Shown here one piece after another: positions 43,032-51,890 of a stretch of 64,000 bases of DNA; position 1 is the stretch's first letter; every line of letters starts with the position of its first letter. Below the pieces are notes generated by a model. That model did not search any database. It saw only the letters and a program-made list of their open reading frames with translations, and was not told where the DNA came from. The DNA lies in the NCBI RefSeq assembly GCF_014205075.1, contig NZ_JACHMU010000001.1:1054001-1118000 (forward strand), given 5' to 3'. This DNA comes from Microbacterium ginsengiterrae (GTDB lineage: Bacteria; Actinomycetota; Actinomycetes; Actinomycetales; Microbacteriaceae). Position numbers and translations under genes: made by a program.

Positions 43032-43826
43032 TCAAGCGTCGCCTGAGAACACGTCCTTGATGATGGGCGCGGCAGCCCTCACGCTGGCGAAGCCCAGCGG
43101 AGCGATGACCGCGAGGACCTCGACGAGCTCCTCGATCGTCGCGCCGTACCGAATCGCGTTCTCGATGTGAGGTCGCACCCCGACATCGAAGAGATGAGTG
43201 CACGACAGATCGATGGCGATGTAGATCAGCTCGCGGACCTTGGGGCTCAGCACGCCCCTCACCCAGGGATGCGACGAGTAGTCCGTGTACGCGCTGAACC
43301 AGTCCGGATCCGCGCGCAGCAGTGTTTCGTTCATTGGACTCCAGTACCCCCGCTGAGCCGTGAACGCGTCGCGGACGCGAGCCCGCTCGCCCGTCAGCGG
43401 TTCCTCATCGACGAGGTCCTGCTGCAGTTGCGCCTTGGCGACTTCGACAAGAGGCGGAATCCCGGTCACGTAGGAATGGATGCCCAGCACCGCCACGAGA
43501 TGGACGGCCTCGAGCGCCTCGACCCTGGTGGCGCCGGCGCGATGCGCCTGCACCGCCGCAGTACGGATGCCGGAAACATCCAGCGTCGTGACGGCCGACG
43601 TCACCGCGAGCATGATGAGCGCCCTGGTCTTGGCATCCAGGCGCCAGACGTGGCCGGGGACCTCCGCGAGATCCAGATATGCCGCGACAAAGTCGGCATC
43701 GATGTCCAGCGCGGCGCGCAATGAGTCGTCGAGAGCGCCCGCCATCCGTTCGAGGCGGTGCCCCACGGCTTCGGCATCGACGTCTTCGGTTGGGCGGGCG
43801 GGGGCGGTGGTGTCGTCGGTGATCAC
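43032..43826 (-). CDS. Carboxymuconolactone decarboxylase-family protein (two CMD domains)
   Basis: A 264-residue protein containing two AhpD/CMD-like helical repeats. AKTRALIMLAVTSAVTTLDVSGIRTAAVQAHRAGATRVEALEAVHLVAVLGIHSYVTGIP (about 65-125) and SPKVRELIYIAIDLSCTHLFDVGVRPHIENAIRYGATIEELVEVLAVIAPLGFAS (about 190-245). The usual C-x2-C redox pair of AhpD is absent (a single Cys in the second copy), so it may act as gamma-carboxymuconolactone decarboxylase-like or in an unrelated step. GTG start at 43826 follows GGAG. It shares the promoter region with the divergent IclR gene. Confidence 0.75.
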   Translation of the reverse strand: MITDDTTAPARPTEDVDAEAVGHRLERMAGALDDSLRAALDIDADFVAAYLDLAEVPGHVWRLDAKTRALIMLAVTSAVTTLDVSGIRTAAVQAHRAGATRVEALEAVHLVAVLGIHSYVTGIPPLVEVAKAQLQQDLVDEEPLTGERARVRDAFTAQRGYWSPMNETLLRADPDWFSAYTDYSSHPWVRGVLSPKVRELIYIAIDLSCTHLFDVGVRPHIENAIRYGATIEELVEVLAVIAPLGFASVRAAAPIIKDVFSGDA

Positions 43827-43875
43827 GACTGCTCCAATCTGTTGGACCCCGTGCGTACGAGGTGCTCGGAGTCTA

Positions 43876-43912
43876 GTCCTGATATACAGACAGTTTGTCC
43901 TGTACTGCAGAC
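43876..43912. promoter_or_regulatory. Tandem IclR boxes between CMD-like and IclR genes
   Basis: GTCCTGATATACAGAC (43876-43891) and GTCCTGTACTGCAGAC (43897-43912) are imperfect palindromes sharing GTCCTG-N4-(A/G)CAGAC and repeated at 21-base spacing (two helical turns). They match the half-sites of the 17-bp palindrome at 42991, so one regulator probably binds all three. Confidence 0.68.
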
Positions 43913-43957
43913 CTCCAACCAAGTAGACTGAACACACCTACCACGGAGGGGGAGGGT

Positions 43958-44782
43958 ATGCCTCAGCGGACGACCCGAGACGAGATGGAACTCGTCGACG
44001 GCGATGCAGCGGAGCGGACGAGCGCCTACCGCGACAGGAACTCCACATCGGACCGCACGCTCAACATCCTCACGATGTTCTCGGACGAACGCCCGGTCGT
44101 GCGAGCCGCGGACGTGATCGAACGCCTCGGCGTCGCGCGATCGACCGGTTACCGATATCTGCAGACGCTCACATCCACGGGTTTCCTCGAGGACACCGGC
44201 AACGGTTACCGGCTAGGCCTGCGCGTGTTCGAGCTGGCACGCATCGCTCGAAAGGCGCACAGTCCCGAGGAGATCATCCGCCCCGCGCTGGAGCGCCTTG
44301 CCCGCGACACCGGTGGCACGGCGCTGCTCACCCGCCGATCCGGAGTCCGCGTGTACTGCGTCGAGCGGGCAGAGCCGCCCCAGCGCCATCTCCAGTTGTC
44401 CTATGAGCGCGGACGAGCTCTGACGCTCAACGCGGGCCCGTTGGCGCAGGTGCTCCTCGCTTGGGAGTCACCCGAGATCGTCGAGGACCTCCTGGAGCGG
44501 GCCGAACTCCCCGCGTACACCTCACACACCCTCACCACGGTGCCGCAGATGAAGAAGCGCTTGGCGGCGATCCGCGAGGAGGGCCTCGTCATCTGCGAGA
44601 ACGAGGTCGACCTCGACACCGTCAGCATCGCCGCACCGGTGTGGCAGGGCGGCCGCGTCTCCGCCGCGCTCGGCATCGTGGTCGTCGACGCGCAGATCGA
44701 TCCGATCGTGCTCGAGCGGCACGTGCTCCGGGTGCGGCAGACCGCCGAGATCGTCAGTGAGCGCATGGACAGCGTCGGCTGA
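43958..44782 (+). CDS. IclR-family transcriptional regulator
   Basis: A 274-residue regulator. Residues 30-95 form the winged helix (TSDRTLNILTMFSDERPVVRAADVIERLGVARSTGYRYLQTLTSTGFLEDTGNGYRLGLRVFELA); residues 110-265 form the GAF-like effector domain (TGGTALLTRRSGVRVYCVERAEPP, LTLNAGPLAQVLLAW, EEGLVICENEVDLDTVSIAAPVWQGGRVSAALGIVV). A GGAGGGGGAGG stretch precedes the ATG. Its divergent promoter carries two boxes that recur upstream of the transporter operon, so it probably regulates both, with a pathway intermediate as ligand. Confidence 0.88.
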   Translation: MPQRTTRDEMELVDGDAAERTSAYRDRNSTSDRTLNILTMFSDERPVVRAADVIERLGVARSTGYRYLQTLTSTGFLEDTGNGYRLGLRVFELARIARKAHSPEEIIRPALERLARDTGGTALLTRRSGVRVYCVERAEPPQRHLQLSYERGRALTLNAGPLAQVLLAWESPEIVEDLLERAELPAYTSHTLTTVPQMKKRLAAIREEGLVICENEVDLDTVSIAAPVWQGGRVSAALGIVVVDAQIDPIVLERHVLRVRQTAEIVSERMDSVG

Positions 44783-44812
44783 CCACCACGCCGGTCACCG
44801 TAAGCTCGACTC

Positions 44813-45715
44813 GTGGACGTCTACAGGGCACGCGCGTTCCTCGCCGTGGCCGAGGAACTGCACTTCGGCCGAGCCGCGCAGCGGCTGCACATGGCACAGC
44901 CTCCGCTGAGTCGGCTCATCCGCGCGGTGGAGAATGAGCTGGGCGCGGCGCTGTTCGAGCGCGGCCCGCGTCATGTCGCGCTGACCGATGTGGGGGCGGC
45001 CCTCATCGAACCGGCGAGGGAGCTGGTCATGCAGTCCGAGCGCATCACCGAGCTCGCCCGTCGCGTGCAGCGCGGTGAGACTGGGCTGGTGCGCCTCGGT
45101 TTCGCCGGCGCATCCGTCAATGCGCTCGTCAGCACTCTCACCCGCAGCGTGCGGCTGGCCCGGCCCGATCTCGCAATCGACCTGTCCGGTTCGCTGCTGT
45201 CGCAACCCGGGATGGAGCAGCTCCGATCCGGTCAGCTGGACGCCGTCGTCGGACGCTGGGACACCCTTCCCCGCGACGTCGATTCCCGGGTGATCGCACA
45301 AGAGGAACTGCTGGTCGCCGTCGCCGCCGATCACCCGCTTGCACAGGCGGAGGCGGTCACTGCGGAGGACGTGGCTGACGAACCCTGGGTGGTCTTGCCC
45401 GGCGGTCACGGGGCGACGCTCTCGACACGCCTGAACGACCTCGCGAGGCGCGGGCGGTTCGTCCCAAGGATCGTCGACACCGCGATCGATTCGGCCACCC
45501 AACTGCTGATGGTCGACGCCGGCGTCGGCATCGCGCTGACGTTCTCCGGCGTGCGCGAGAACGTCCCGGTGCATTCGGTCGCCTTCCGCCCTGTGCGGCC
45601 GACCCTCGGCAAGGTCGAGGTGCGTCTCGCATGGCGCCGGTCTCGTGTCAGCCCTGGACTTGCCGCATTGATCGACGTCGCACCGTCGATCGAGGCGGAG
45701 CCGGAGCACCACTGA
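44813..45715 (+). CDS. LysR-family transcriptional regulator
   Basis: A 300-residue LTTR. Residues 1-60 hold the helix-turn-helix (YRARAFLAVAEELHFGRAAQRLHMAQPPLSRLIRAVENELGAALFERG); residues 90-290 are the periplasmic-binding-like effector domain. The GTG start has TAAGCT six bases upstream and no Shine-Dalgarno, so it is probably leaderless. It lies on the same strand as the CoA-transferase and dehydrogenase genes it presumably regulates, with palindromes in the 89-base gap; LTTRs are more often divergent from their targets. Glutarate or glutaryl-CoA-related ligand is inferred from context. Confidence 0.87.
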   Translation: MDVYRARAFLAVAEELHFGRAAQRLHMAQPPLSRLIRAVENELGAALFERGPRHVALTDVGAALIEPARELVMQSERITELARRVQRGETGLVRLGFAGASVNALVSTLTRSVRLARPDLAIDLSGSLLSQPGMEQLRSGQLDAVVGRWDTLPRDVDSRVIAQEELLVAVAADHPLAQAEAVTAEDVADEPWVVLPGGHGATLSTRLNDLARRGRFVPRIVDTAIDSATQLLMVDAGVGIALTFSGVRENVPVHSVAFRPVRPTLGKVEVRLAWRRSRVSPGLAALIDVAPSIEAEPEHH

Positions 45716-45729
45716 GGGTCTAGCGAAGT

Positions 45730-45769
45730 GCGATACCGGGAAGGTATCGCTCGGTACCGACATCGGTAC
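45730..45769. promoter_or_regulatory. Two palindromes upstream of the CoA-transferase gene
   Basis: GCGATACC-N5-GGTATCGC (45730-45750) is perfect; four bases later GTACCG-N4-CGGTAC (45754-45769) is also perfect. The ATAC/GTAT arms have the T-N11-A style of LysR sites. The pair probably comprises a recognition and an activation site for the LTTR. Confidence 0.65.
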
Positions 45770-45804
45770 TTCACATCATCGTCTCGCCGCCGCACACTGG
45801 GCAT

Positions 45805-46959
45805 ATGACGCTTCCCCTGGATGGAGTCCTCGTGGCTGATTTCAGCCGCGTGCTCGCCGGCCCCTACGCGACCGCCACACTGGCGGACCTCGGGGCACGG
45901 GTGATCAAGGTGGAGCGCCCCGGTGCCGGCGATGACACCCGCTCGTGGGGACCGCCATGGACGGAGAACAGTGCCTCCTACTTCGAGAGCGCCAACCGCA
46001 ACAAGGAATCCGTCGTCCTCGACCTCACCGATTCCGCCGATCAGGTGGTGGCGCGGGAGTTGGCACTGCGCGCGGATGTGATCGTGGAGAACTTTCGCCC
46101 CGGGGCCCTCGACCGCTTCGGGCTGGGCTACGCACAGGTCAGCGAGCGCAACCCCGGCGCGGTCTACTGCTCCATCACCGGCTTCGGCAGCGGTGCCGGA
46201 GCGCAGCTCCCGGGCTACGACTTCCTCGTCCAAGCGGTCGGCGGCCTCATGTCGATCACGGGCGATCCGGACAGCGCTGGTGGCTCACCGATGAAAGCGG
46301 GTGTCGCCCTGGTCGATGTCCTCACAGCCAAGGACGCGACCGTCGGCATCCTCGCCGGGCTGCACGCCAGGGACCGGACCGGACGAGGGCAGCATGTCGA
46401 AGTCAATCTGCTGACAAGCCTGCTCGCCGCCATGGTGAATCAGGCATCGTCCTACCTCACCACCGGCAGACCCCCAGGGAGACTCGGCAACGCGCACCCG
46501 TCGATCGCCCCGTACGAGCTGCTCCCCTGCGCGGACGCGCCGATCGCGATCGCCTGCGGGAACGACGCTCAGTTCCGCAGACTCGTCACGGAACTCGGCG
46601 ACGAGTCCCTGGCTGAGGATGAGCGTTTCGTCACCAACGCGGCCCGCGTGCACCACCGCGCTGCGCTGGCGTCGACGCTGGCGAAACTGCTCGCGGAGGA
46701 CACCGCCGCGTCGTGGGTGGAACGCATCTCACGCGCCGGCGTACCGGCGGGCAAGGTCGGCAGCATCGCCGACGGGTTCGCCCTTGCCGACACACTCGGG
46801 CTCGATCCGCTCGTCGACGTCGGCGACGGCGTGCCCGCTCAGGTGCGTCACCCGGTCTCCTACTCTCACACCCCCATCACCGAATACACGGCGCCACCGC
46901 GGCTGGGGCAGCACAGCGACGCGGTCCGCCACTGGCTCCAGAAGGAGAAGAAATCATGA
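45805..46959 (+). CDS. Family III (CaiB/BaiF) CoA-transferase, probably glutarate CoA-transferase
   Basis: A 384-residue CoA-transferase. LDGVLVADFSRVLAGPYATATLADLGARVIKVERPGAGDDTRSWGP at the start and catalytic Asp171 (GVALVDV) are family hallmarks. Its stop overlaps the acyl-CoA dehydrogenase start (ATGA), so the enzymes act in sequence. With glutaryl-CoA dehydrogenase downstream, activation of glutarate from another acyl-CoA (SugCT-like) is the best guess. Confidence 0.83.
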   Translation: MTLPLDGVLVADFSRVLAGPYATATLADLGARVIKVERPGAGDDTRSWGPPWTENSASYFESANRNKESVVLDLTDSADQVVARELALRADVIVENFRPGALDRFGLGYAQVSERNPGAVYCSITGFGSGAGAQLPGYDFLVQAVGGLMSITGDPDSAGGSPMKAGVALVDVLTAKDATVGILAGLHARDRTGRGQHVEVNLLTSLLAAMVNQASSYLTTGRPPGRLGNAHPSIAPYELLPCADAPIAIACGNDAQFRRLVTELGDESLAEDERFVTNAARVHHRAALASTLAKLLAEDTAASWVERISRAGVPAGKVGSIADGFALADTLGLDPLVDVGDGVPAQVRHPVSYSHTPITEYTAPPRLGQHSDAVRHWLQKEKKS

Positions 46960-48152
46960 GCCACATCGATCCGATGTCTCTTCCCGCCCCAGACCCGACC
47001 GATCCTGCCGGCCTGGACGACCTCCTCACCGACGATGAGAAGAGCATCCGCTCAGCTGTTCGCCAGATGTTGGATGCATCCGTGGAACCCCACATCGCCG
47101 AATGGTTCGAGAACGGGGCCATCCCCGATATCCGCGGCCTGACCAAGGAGCTCGGCTCGCTCGGCGTCCTCGGAATGCACCTCGAGGGGTACGGCTGCGC
47201 CGGGATGTCCGCCACCGAGTACGGCATCGCCTGCCTGGAGATCGAAGCCACCGACTCCGGTCTGCGCTCGCTTGTCTCGGTGCAGGGTTCGCTGGCTATG
47301 TACGCGATCTGGCGCTGGGGCTCCGAGGAGCAGAAGCAGGAGTGGCTCCCCCGTATGGCAGCGGGTGAGGCGATCGGATGCTTCGGGTTGACCGAGCCCG
47401 ACGTCGGCTCCGACCCCGCGAATCTCAAGACGCGTGCGCGCCGCGACGGTGACGACTGGATCATCGACGGACGAAAGATGTGGATCTCGAACGCACCATA
47501 CGCGGACGTTGCCGTCGTGTGGGCTCAGACCGATGACGGCATCCGCGGCTTCGTCGTACCCACCGACAGCCCCGGCTTCTCCGCGCCGGAGATCAAGCAC
47601 AAGCTGTCGCTGCGGGCCTCAGCGACGGGCGAACTCGTGCTTGACGGAGTCCGCCTCCCCGCCTCCGCGATGCTGCCGGAGGCCCGCGGGCTGAAGGGTC
47701 CGCTGTCCTGTCTGAACGAAGCACGTTACGGGATCGTGTGGGGTGCGCTGGGGGCCGCACGCTCGAGCCTGGAGTCCGCGCGCCGCTACTCGAAGGAACG
47801 CGTACAGTTCGGTCGTCCCATCGGCGGATTCCAGCTGACTCAGCAGAAGCTTGCGGACATGTCGCTGGAGTACACCAAGGGGTACCTCCTCGCTCTGCAT
47901 CTCGGGCGCCGCAAGGACGCCGGGGCACTTCGACCGGAGCAGGTGAGCATCGGCAAGCTCAACAACGTCCGCGAGGCGCTCGAGATCTGCCGTACCGCGC
48001 GCACCATCCTCGGAGCGAACGGGATCTCGCTGGAATATCCGGTGATCCGCCACGCGAACAACCTGGAGTCGGTCCTCACATATGAAGGAACCGTCGAGAT
48101 GCACACCCTCGTCCTCGGACAGGTACTGACGGGAGAGGCCGCATTCCGCTGA
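46956..48152 (+). CDS. gcdH: Glutaryl-CoA dehydrogenase (acyl-CoA dehydrogenase family)
   Basis: A 398-residue FAD enzyme. LVSVQGSLAMYAIWRWGSEEQKQEWLPRMAAGEAIGCFGLTEPDVGSDPANLKT, LNEARYGIVWGALGAA, RVQFGRPIGGFQLTQQKLADMSLEYTKGYLLAL and the catalytic Glu377 in TYEGTVEMH match glutaryl-CoA dehydrogenase better than straight-chain enzymes. It would oxidise and decarboxylate glutaryl-CoA to crotonyl-CoA. It is coupled to the CoA-transferase by a four-base overlap and is convergent to the acyl-CoA ligase gene with 16 bases between. Confidence 0.87.
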   Translation: MSHIDPMSLPAPDPTDPAGLDDLLTDDEKSIRSAVRQMLDASVEPHIAEWFENGAIPDIRGLTKELGSLGVLGMHLEGYGCAGMSATEYGIACLEIEATDSGLRSLVSVQGSLAMYAIWRWGSEEQKQEWLPRMAAGEAIGCFGLTEPDVGSDPANLKTRARRDGDDWIIDGRKMWISNAPYADVAVVWAQTDDGIRGFVVPTDSPGFSAPEIKHKLSLRASATGELVLDGVRLPASAMLPEARGLKGPLSCLNEARYGIVWGALGAARSSLESARRYSKERVQFGRPIGGFQLTQQKLADMSLEYTKGYLLALHLGRRKDAGALRPEQVSIGKLNNVREALEICRTARTILGANGISLEYPVIRHANNLESVLTYEGTVEMHTLVLGQVLTGEAAFR

Positions 48153-48168
48153 CCGCAGGCCGGCCCGG

Positions 48169-49881
48169 TCAGTCCTCCTTGGCGCGCGTCGCCTTGCGGT
48201 CCGCGATGAGCGTGTCGCGCACCTTGCGGCGCAGCACCTTGCCGATCAGCGAGGTCGGCAGCTCCTCCCAGACGACGTAGGCGCTCGGGCGCTTGTACTC
48301 CGCAAGGTGCTCGCGGGCCGCCGTGCGCGCGGCATCCTCGTCGAAGGTCGCACCGTCCTCGAGCACGACGACGGCGGTGACGACCTCCGCGCCGCTGCCG
48401 CGCGGGATGCCGACGACGGCGGTGGCCGCGACGCCGTCGACGGCGGTCACGACCTGCTCCACTTCGGACGGCGAGACGTTGAACCCGCCGGTGATGATGA
48501 GCTCCTTCTTGCGATCGACGACCGTGACGAACCCGTCATCGTCCTGGACCACGAGGTCGCCGGTGCGCAGCCATCCGCCCTCGAGCAGTGTCGCGGCCGT
48601 CTCCTCCGGACGGTTCCAGTACCCCTGGAAGACCTGAGGACCACGGATGAGCAGCTCACCGGCCTCGCCGAGCTCGACCTCACGCGTGGGCTCGTTGGGG
48701 TCGACGACCCTGATGTCGGTCGACGGGAACGGAATGCCGATCGCGCCGATGCGACGGTGGTCGGTGAACGGGTTCGCGAGCGCCACGGGGCTCGTCTCCG
48801 TCAGCCCGTACCCCTCGTTGAGCATGCTGCCCGCCCGGTCCTCCCACCGCTTCACGACCGCCGGCGTGAGGGTCATGGCGCCCGAGATCGCGTAGACCAC
48901 ACCGGAGAGGTCGAGCTTGCCCTCCTTCGCGACGCGCGCGAGCCGGTCGAACATCGGCGGAACGGCAGGCACGAACGTCGGCGGATACTTCCTCGCCGCC
49001 TTGGAGACGAGCTCGGGGTCGAAGGTGGGGAACAGCACCGCGTTGGATCCCGTCTCGACCGAGTAGATCACCGACAGCAGTACGCCGAACGAGTGGAACA
49101 TCGGCAGGAGACCGTAGATTCGGCCCTCTCCACGGGCGAACTCCGGCATCCATGCCGCCCCCTGGCGGGCGTTGGACCAGAGGTTCGCGTGCGAGATCAT
49201 CGCCCCCTTCGGGGTCCCGGTGGTCCCCGAGGTGTACTGCAGCGCGGCGAGGTCGCCGGCGGCGGGCCGGGGGTGGGATGCCGGCAGCGGCGCGCTCTTC
49301 TCCAGCGTCGCGAACCGCGTCGTCCCCTCGACCGGGGCGGTCAGCTTCTCGCGCGACGCACGGGCCTTGGCGATCGGGAGTCGAAGCGCAAGTCGCATCG
49401 CGAACGGCATGGCGCGGGTGACGTCGACGGAGACGATCCGCTGAGGACGGGCGTCGGCGGGGAGCTCCCGCAGCGTCGGCACGATCTTGTCCCACGCGAC
49501 GACGACGTCAGCGCGGTGGTCCTGGAACTGCACGGCGAGCTCGTCCCTCGTGTACAGCGGATTGTGCTCGACGACGACGGCGCCGAGGCGGAGCACGGCG
49601 TAGAAGGCGATGACGTGCTGAGGGGCGTTCGGCATGATGAGAGCGACGCGGTCGCCCGCCTTCACGCCCATCTCACGCAGTCCGTTCGCCACGCGGGACA
49701 CGCGGTCACCGAGCTGGCGGTAGGAGATCGTCGCGTCGAAGAACGTGATGGCGGGTCGATCGCTCCACTGCGAGACGCGCTCGTCCAGCATGTCGCTCAG
49801 CGACCCCGTCACGGTCTCGATGTCGACCGGGGTGCCGGGGGCGTAGAACCGGTTCCACGCGCGCTTCTCGTTCAGGTGCAT
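48169..49881 (-). CDS. Long-chain fatty acid--CoA ligase (AMP-forming)
   Basis: A 570-residue adenylating enzyme. Motifs are YTSGTTGTPKGAMISHANL (P-loop), GYGLTETSPVALANPF, WLRTGDLVVQDDDGFVTVVDRKKELIITGGFNVSPSEVE and GKVLRRKVRD (catalytic Lys). LPMFHSFGVLLSVIYSVETGSNAVLFPTFDP suits the FadD branch. TAGGAT stands six bases before the ATG, so it is probably leaderless with its own promoter between it and the thiolase. Acyl chain is unknown. It neighbours a thiolase and a TetR gene. Confidence 0.87.
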   Translation of the reverse strand: MHLNEKRAWNRFYAPGTPVDIETVTGSLSDMLDERVSQWSDRPAITFFDATISYRQLGDRVSRVANGLREMGVKAGDRVALIMPNAPQHVIAFYAVLRLGAVVVEHNPLYTRDELAVQFQDHRADVVVAWDKIVPTLRELPADARPQRIVSVDVTRAMPFAMRLALRLPIAKARASREKLTAPVEGTTRFATLEKSAPLPASHPRPAAGDLAALQYTSGTTGTPKGAMISHANLWSNARQGAAWMPEFARGEGRIYGLLPMFHSFGVLLSVIYSVETGSNAVLFPTFDPELVSKAARKYPPTFVPAVPPMFDRLARVAKEGKLDLSGVVYAISGAMTLTPAVVKRWEDRAGSMLNEGYGLTETSPVALANPFTDHRRIGAIGIPFPSTDIRVVDPNEPTREVELGEAGELLIRGPQVFQGYWNRPEETAATLLEGGWLRTGDLVVQDDDGFVTVVDRKKELIITGGFNVSPSEVEQVVTAVDGVAATAVVGIPRGSGAEVVTAVVVLEDGATFDEDAARTAAREHLAEYKRPSAYVVWEELPTSLIGKVLRRKVRDTLIADRKATRAKED

Positions 49882-49899
49882 GGAAAAATCCTACGCGGG

Positions 49900-51069
49900 C
49901 TACCGCTCGAGGATGACGGCGAGGCCCTGCCCGACACCGATGCAGATCGCCACGACCGCGACACCACCGCCGCGGCGCGCGAGTTCGTGCGCCGCGCGCC
50001 CGATGACACGGCCCCCTGACGCGCCGAGCGGATGACCGATCGCCAGCGCCCCGCCGTGGACGTTGAGCGCCGCGGGGTCGAGCTCGGGCCACCCGCGCAG
50101 ACAGGCGAGCGACTGCGACGCGAACGCCTCGTTCAGCTCGACGAAGTCGACATCGGCCCACGTGCGCCCTGCGCGCGCGAGCGCCTTGTTCGCCGCCTCG
50201 ATGGGCGCAGTGGGGAACTCGTGCGGGTCGACGCCGTGGCTGCCGCGGCCGGTGATGCGCGCCAGCGGCTCCGCGTCGAGCGCGCCCTCGGCCCCCAGCA
50301 GCACGGCGGATGCGCCATCGTTGATCGATGAGGAGTTGCCGGCGGTGACGGTGCCGTCCTCCGCGAACAGTGCGGGCAGCGTCGCGAGCTTCTCGACGGA
50401 CGTGCCGTCACGGATGCCTTCGTCTCGTGCCAGTTCCGCGCCCTCCACCTGCACGATCTCCCCGGCGTACATGCCGTCCGCCCACGCTGCGGCGGCGAGC
50501 TCGTGCGAGCGCACGGCGAAGGCATCCTGATCGGCGCGGCTGATGCCCCATGTCCGCGCCGTCGCCTCGGCGGCCTCGCCGTTCGAGACGGTCCATGCCG
50601 TCGGCAGGACGGGGTTCGTCATGCGCCAGCCGATGGCGGTGTTCCACATCGTCTGGTTCCCGTTCGCCGAGAAGGGCCGCGCGGCCTTCTCCACCACGTA
50701 CGGGGCGCGGCTCATCGACTCCACACCACCGGCGAGGATTACCTCGGCGTCCCCCGCCTCGATGGCGCGCGATCCCTGCACGACGGCCTCGAGGCTGGAC
50801 GCGCAGAGCCGGTTCACCGTCACCCCGGTGACCGAGGTCGGGAACCCGGCGAGCAGCGCCCCCATCCGCGCGACGTTCCGGTTGTCCTCCCCGGCCTGAT
50901 TGGCATCGCCGAAGATCACATCGTCGATGCGGACCGCCTCGAGACCGAGGCGGTCGACGGTTGCGCGCATCACGGTCGCGGCGAGATCGTCTGGGCGCAC
51001 TCCGGCGAGCGCTCCCCCGGCCCGACCGAACGGGGTCCGGACGGCGTCGTACACATGGGTCGCTGACAT
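49900..51069 (-). CDS. Acetyl-CoA acyltransferase (thiolase)
   Basis: A 389-residue thiolase. Nucleophile Cys89 sits in VNRLCASSLEAVVQGSRAIEAGDAEVILAGGVESMSRAPY; the second Cys lies in CIGVGQG at the C-terminus; GGALAIGHPLGASGGR holds the catalytic His. Substrates could be beta-ketoadipyl-CoA or 3-oxoacyl-CoA; the form is also common in aromatic catabolism. GGAG precedes the ATG at 51069. It is followed by a leaderless ligase gene on the same strand. Confidence 0.88.
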   Translation of the reverse strand: MSATHVYDAVRTPFGRAGGALAGVRPDDLAATVMRATVDRLGLEAVRIDDVIFGDANQAGEDNRNVARMGALLAGFPTSVTGVTVNRLCASSLEAVVQGSRAIEAGDAEVILAGGVESMSRAPYVVEKAARPFSANGNQTMWNTAIGWRMTNPVLPTAWTVSNGEAAEATARTWGISRADQDAFAVRSHELAAAAWADGMYAGEIVQVEGAELARDEGIRDGTSVEKLATLPALFAEDGTVTAGNSSSINDGASAVLLGAEGALDAEPLARITGRGSHGVDPHEFPTAPIEAANKALARAGRTWADVDFVELNEAFASQSLACLRGWPELDPAALNVHGGALAIGHPLGASGGRVIGRAAHELARRGGGVAVVAICIGVGQGLAVILER

Positions 51070-51085
51070 CTCGACTCTCCTCCGG

Positions 51086-51799
51086 TCACCCGCGACCGTG
51101 CCGCGCGCCGGCGCGCTGCGCAGAAGACGATGGCGCACCCGGTGGTGCCGCCGGATCCGCAAGTACCGCCGGATCCGCAAGTACCGCCGGATCCGCAAGT
51201 ACCGCCGAGAGCCTCCGCCGGGCGCGCACATAGGCATCGAGGTCGATGATGAGTTCGCCGTCGACCTCACGCAGTTCCCGGATCGCCTCGTCCCCGACGG
51301 AGATCGACATCGCGACGATGATCCGGGCCTCGGTCGCGCTGGTCTCCCTCGGCAGGCGGGCGAGCTCGCGATGCGCATCCAGCCAGTCCGCGATGACCGT
51401 GATGAGGCGCGTCCGGCTCGTATCGCTCGACCACGAGACAGCGGTGGTCGTGCCCGGCTCACGAGAGAACAGGGCGAGGCGGCGGCGGGTGACGGCATCG
51501 TCAGTCTGGCCCCGAACCGATTCGGTCACGATCAGAGAGGCGGCGATCACGAGGTCGTCGGCGTGCGTCGTCAGGATCCGCTCGGTTAGCGCCGGGTCAT
51601 ACTCGAGCGCCGGGCCGAAGATCGCCACCTCAAGGGAGGGGAAATAGTTGAAGAACGTGCTGCGCGAGACCATCGCACGTTCGCAGATCCGCTCGACAGT
51701 GACGCTCGCGATGCCCCCGTCGTAAGCGAGGTCGACCGCCGCCTGCTCCATGCGACGTCGCGTCAGGAGCATCTTGCGCTCCCGCAGACCGTCAGCCAT
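51086..51799 (-). CDS. TetR-family transcriptional regulator
   Basis: A 237-residue regulator. The N-terminal helix-turn-helix is TRRRMEQAAVDLAYDGGIASVTVERICERAMVSRSTFFNYFPSLEVAIFG; residues 70-190 form the ligand domain. The C-terminus ends with an unstructured stretch, LADPAV repeated, encoded by an 18-base tandem DNA repeat, and SSSAQRAGARHGRG. GGGGAGGA lies before the ATG. It stands 16 bases upstream of the thiolase gene and probably controls the thiolase (and perhaps the ligase). Confidence 0.85.
   Translation of the reverse strand: MADGLRERKMLLTRRRMEQAAVDLAYDGGIASVTVERICERAMVSRSTFFNYFPSLEVAIFGPALEYDPALTERILTTHADDLVIAASLIVTESVRGQTDDAVTRRRLALFSREPGTTTAVSWSSDTSRTRLITVIADWLDAHRELARLPRETSATEARIIVAMSISVGDEAIRELREVDGELIIDLDAYVRARRRLSAVLADPAVLADPAVLADPAAPPGAPSSSAQRAGARHGRG
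51151..51204 (+). repeat. 18-bp tandem repeat inside the TetR gene
   Basis: Three perfect copies of an 18-base unit (CCGGATCCGCAAGTACCG) encode LADPAV-like hexapeptides near the TetR C-terminus; partial copies flank them. It is in frame and six codons per unit, so copy-number change would not shift the frame. Confidence 0.85.
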
Positions 51800-51890
51800 G
51801 GAATCCTCCCCTCAATGCAGATCGGACAGGTCCACGATACGTGAGTGGGACCGGCACTCGTCGGACGCGCCGATCCCGCTCCTCTTTCGC

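Noticed and set aside
51151..51204. CRISPR array
   Set aside because: The units are only 18 bases with no spacers and lie in frame inside a TetR gene.
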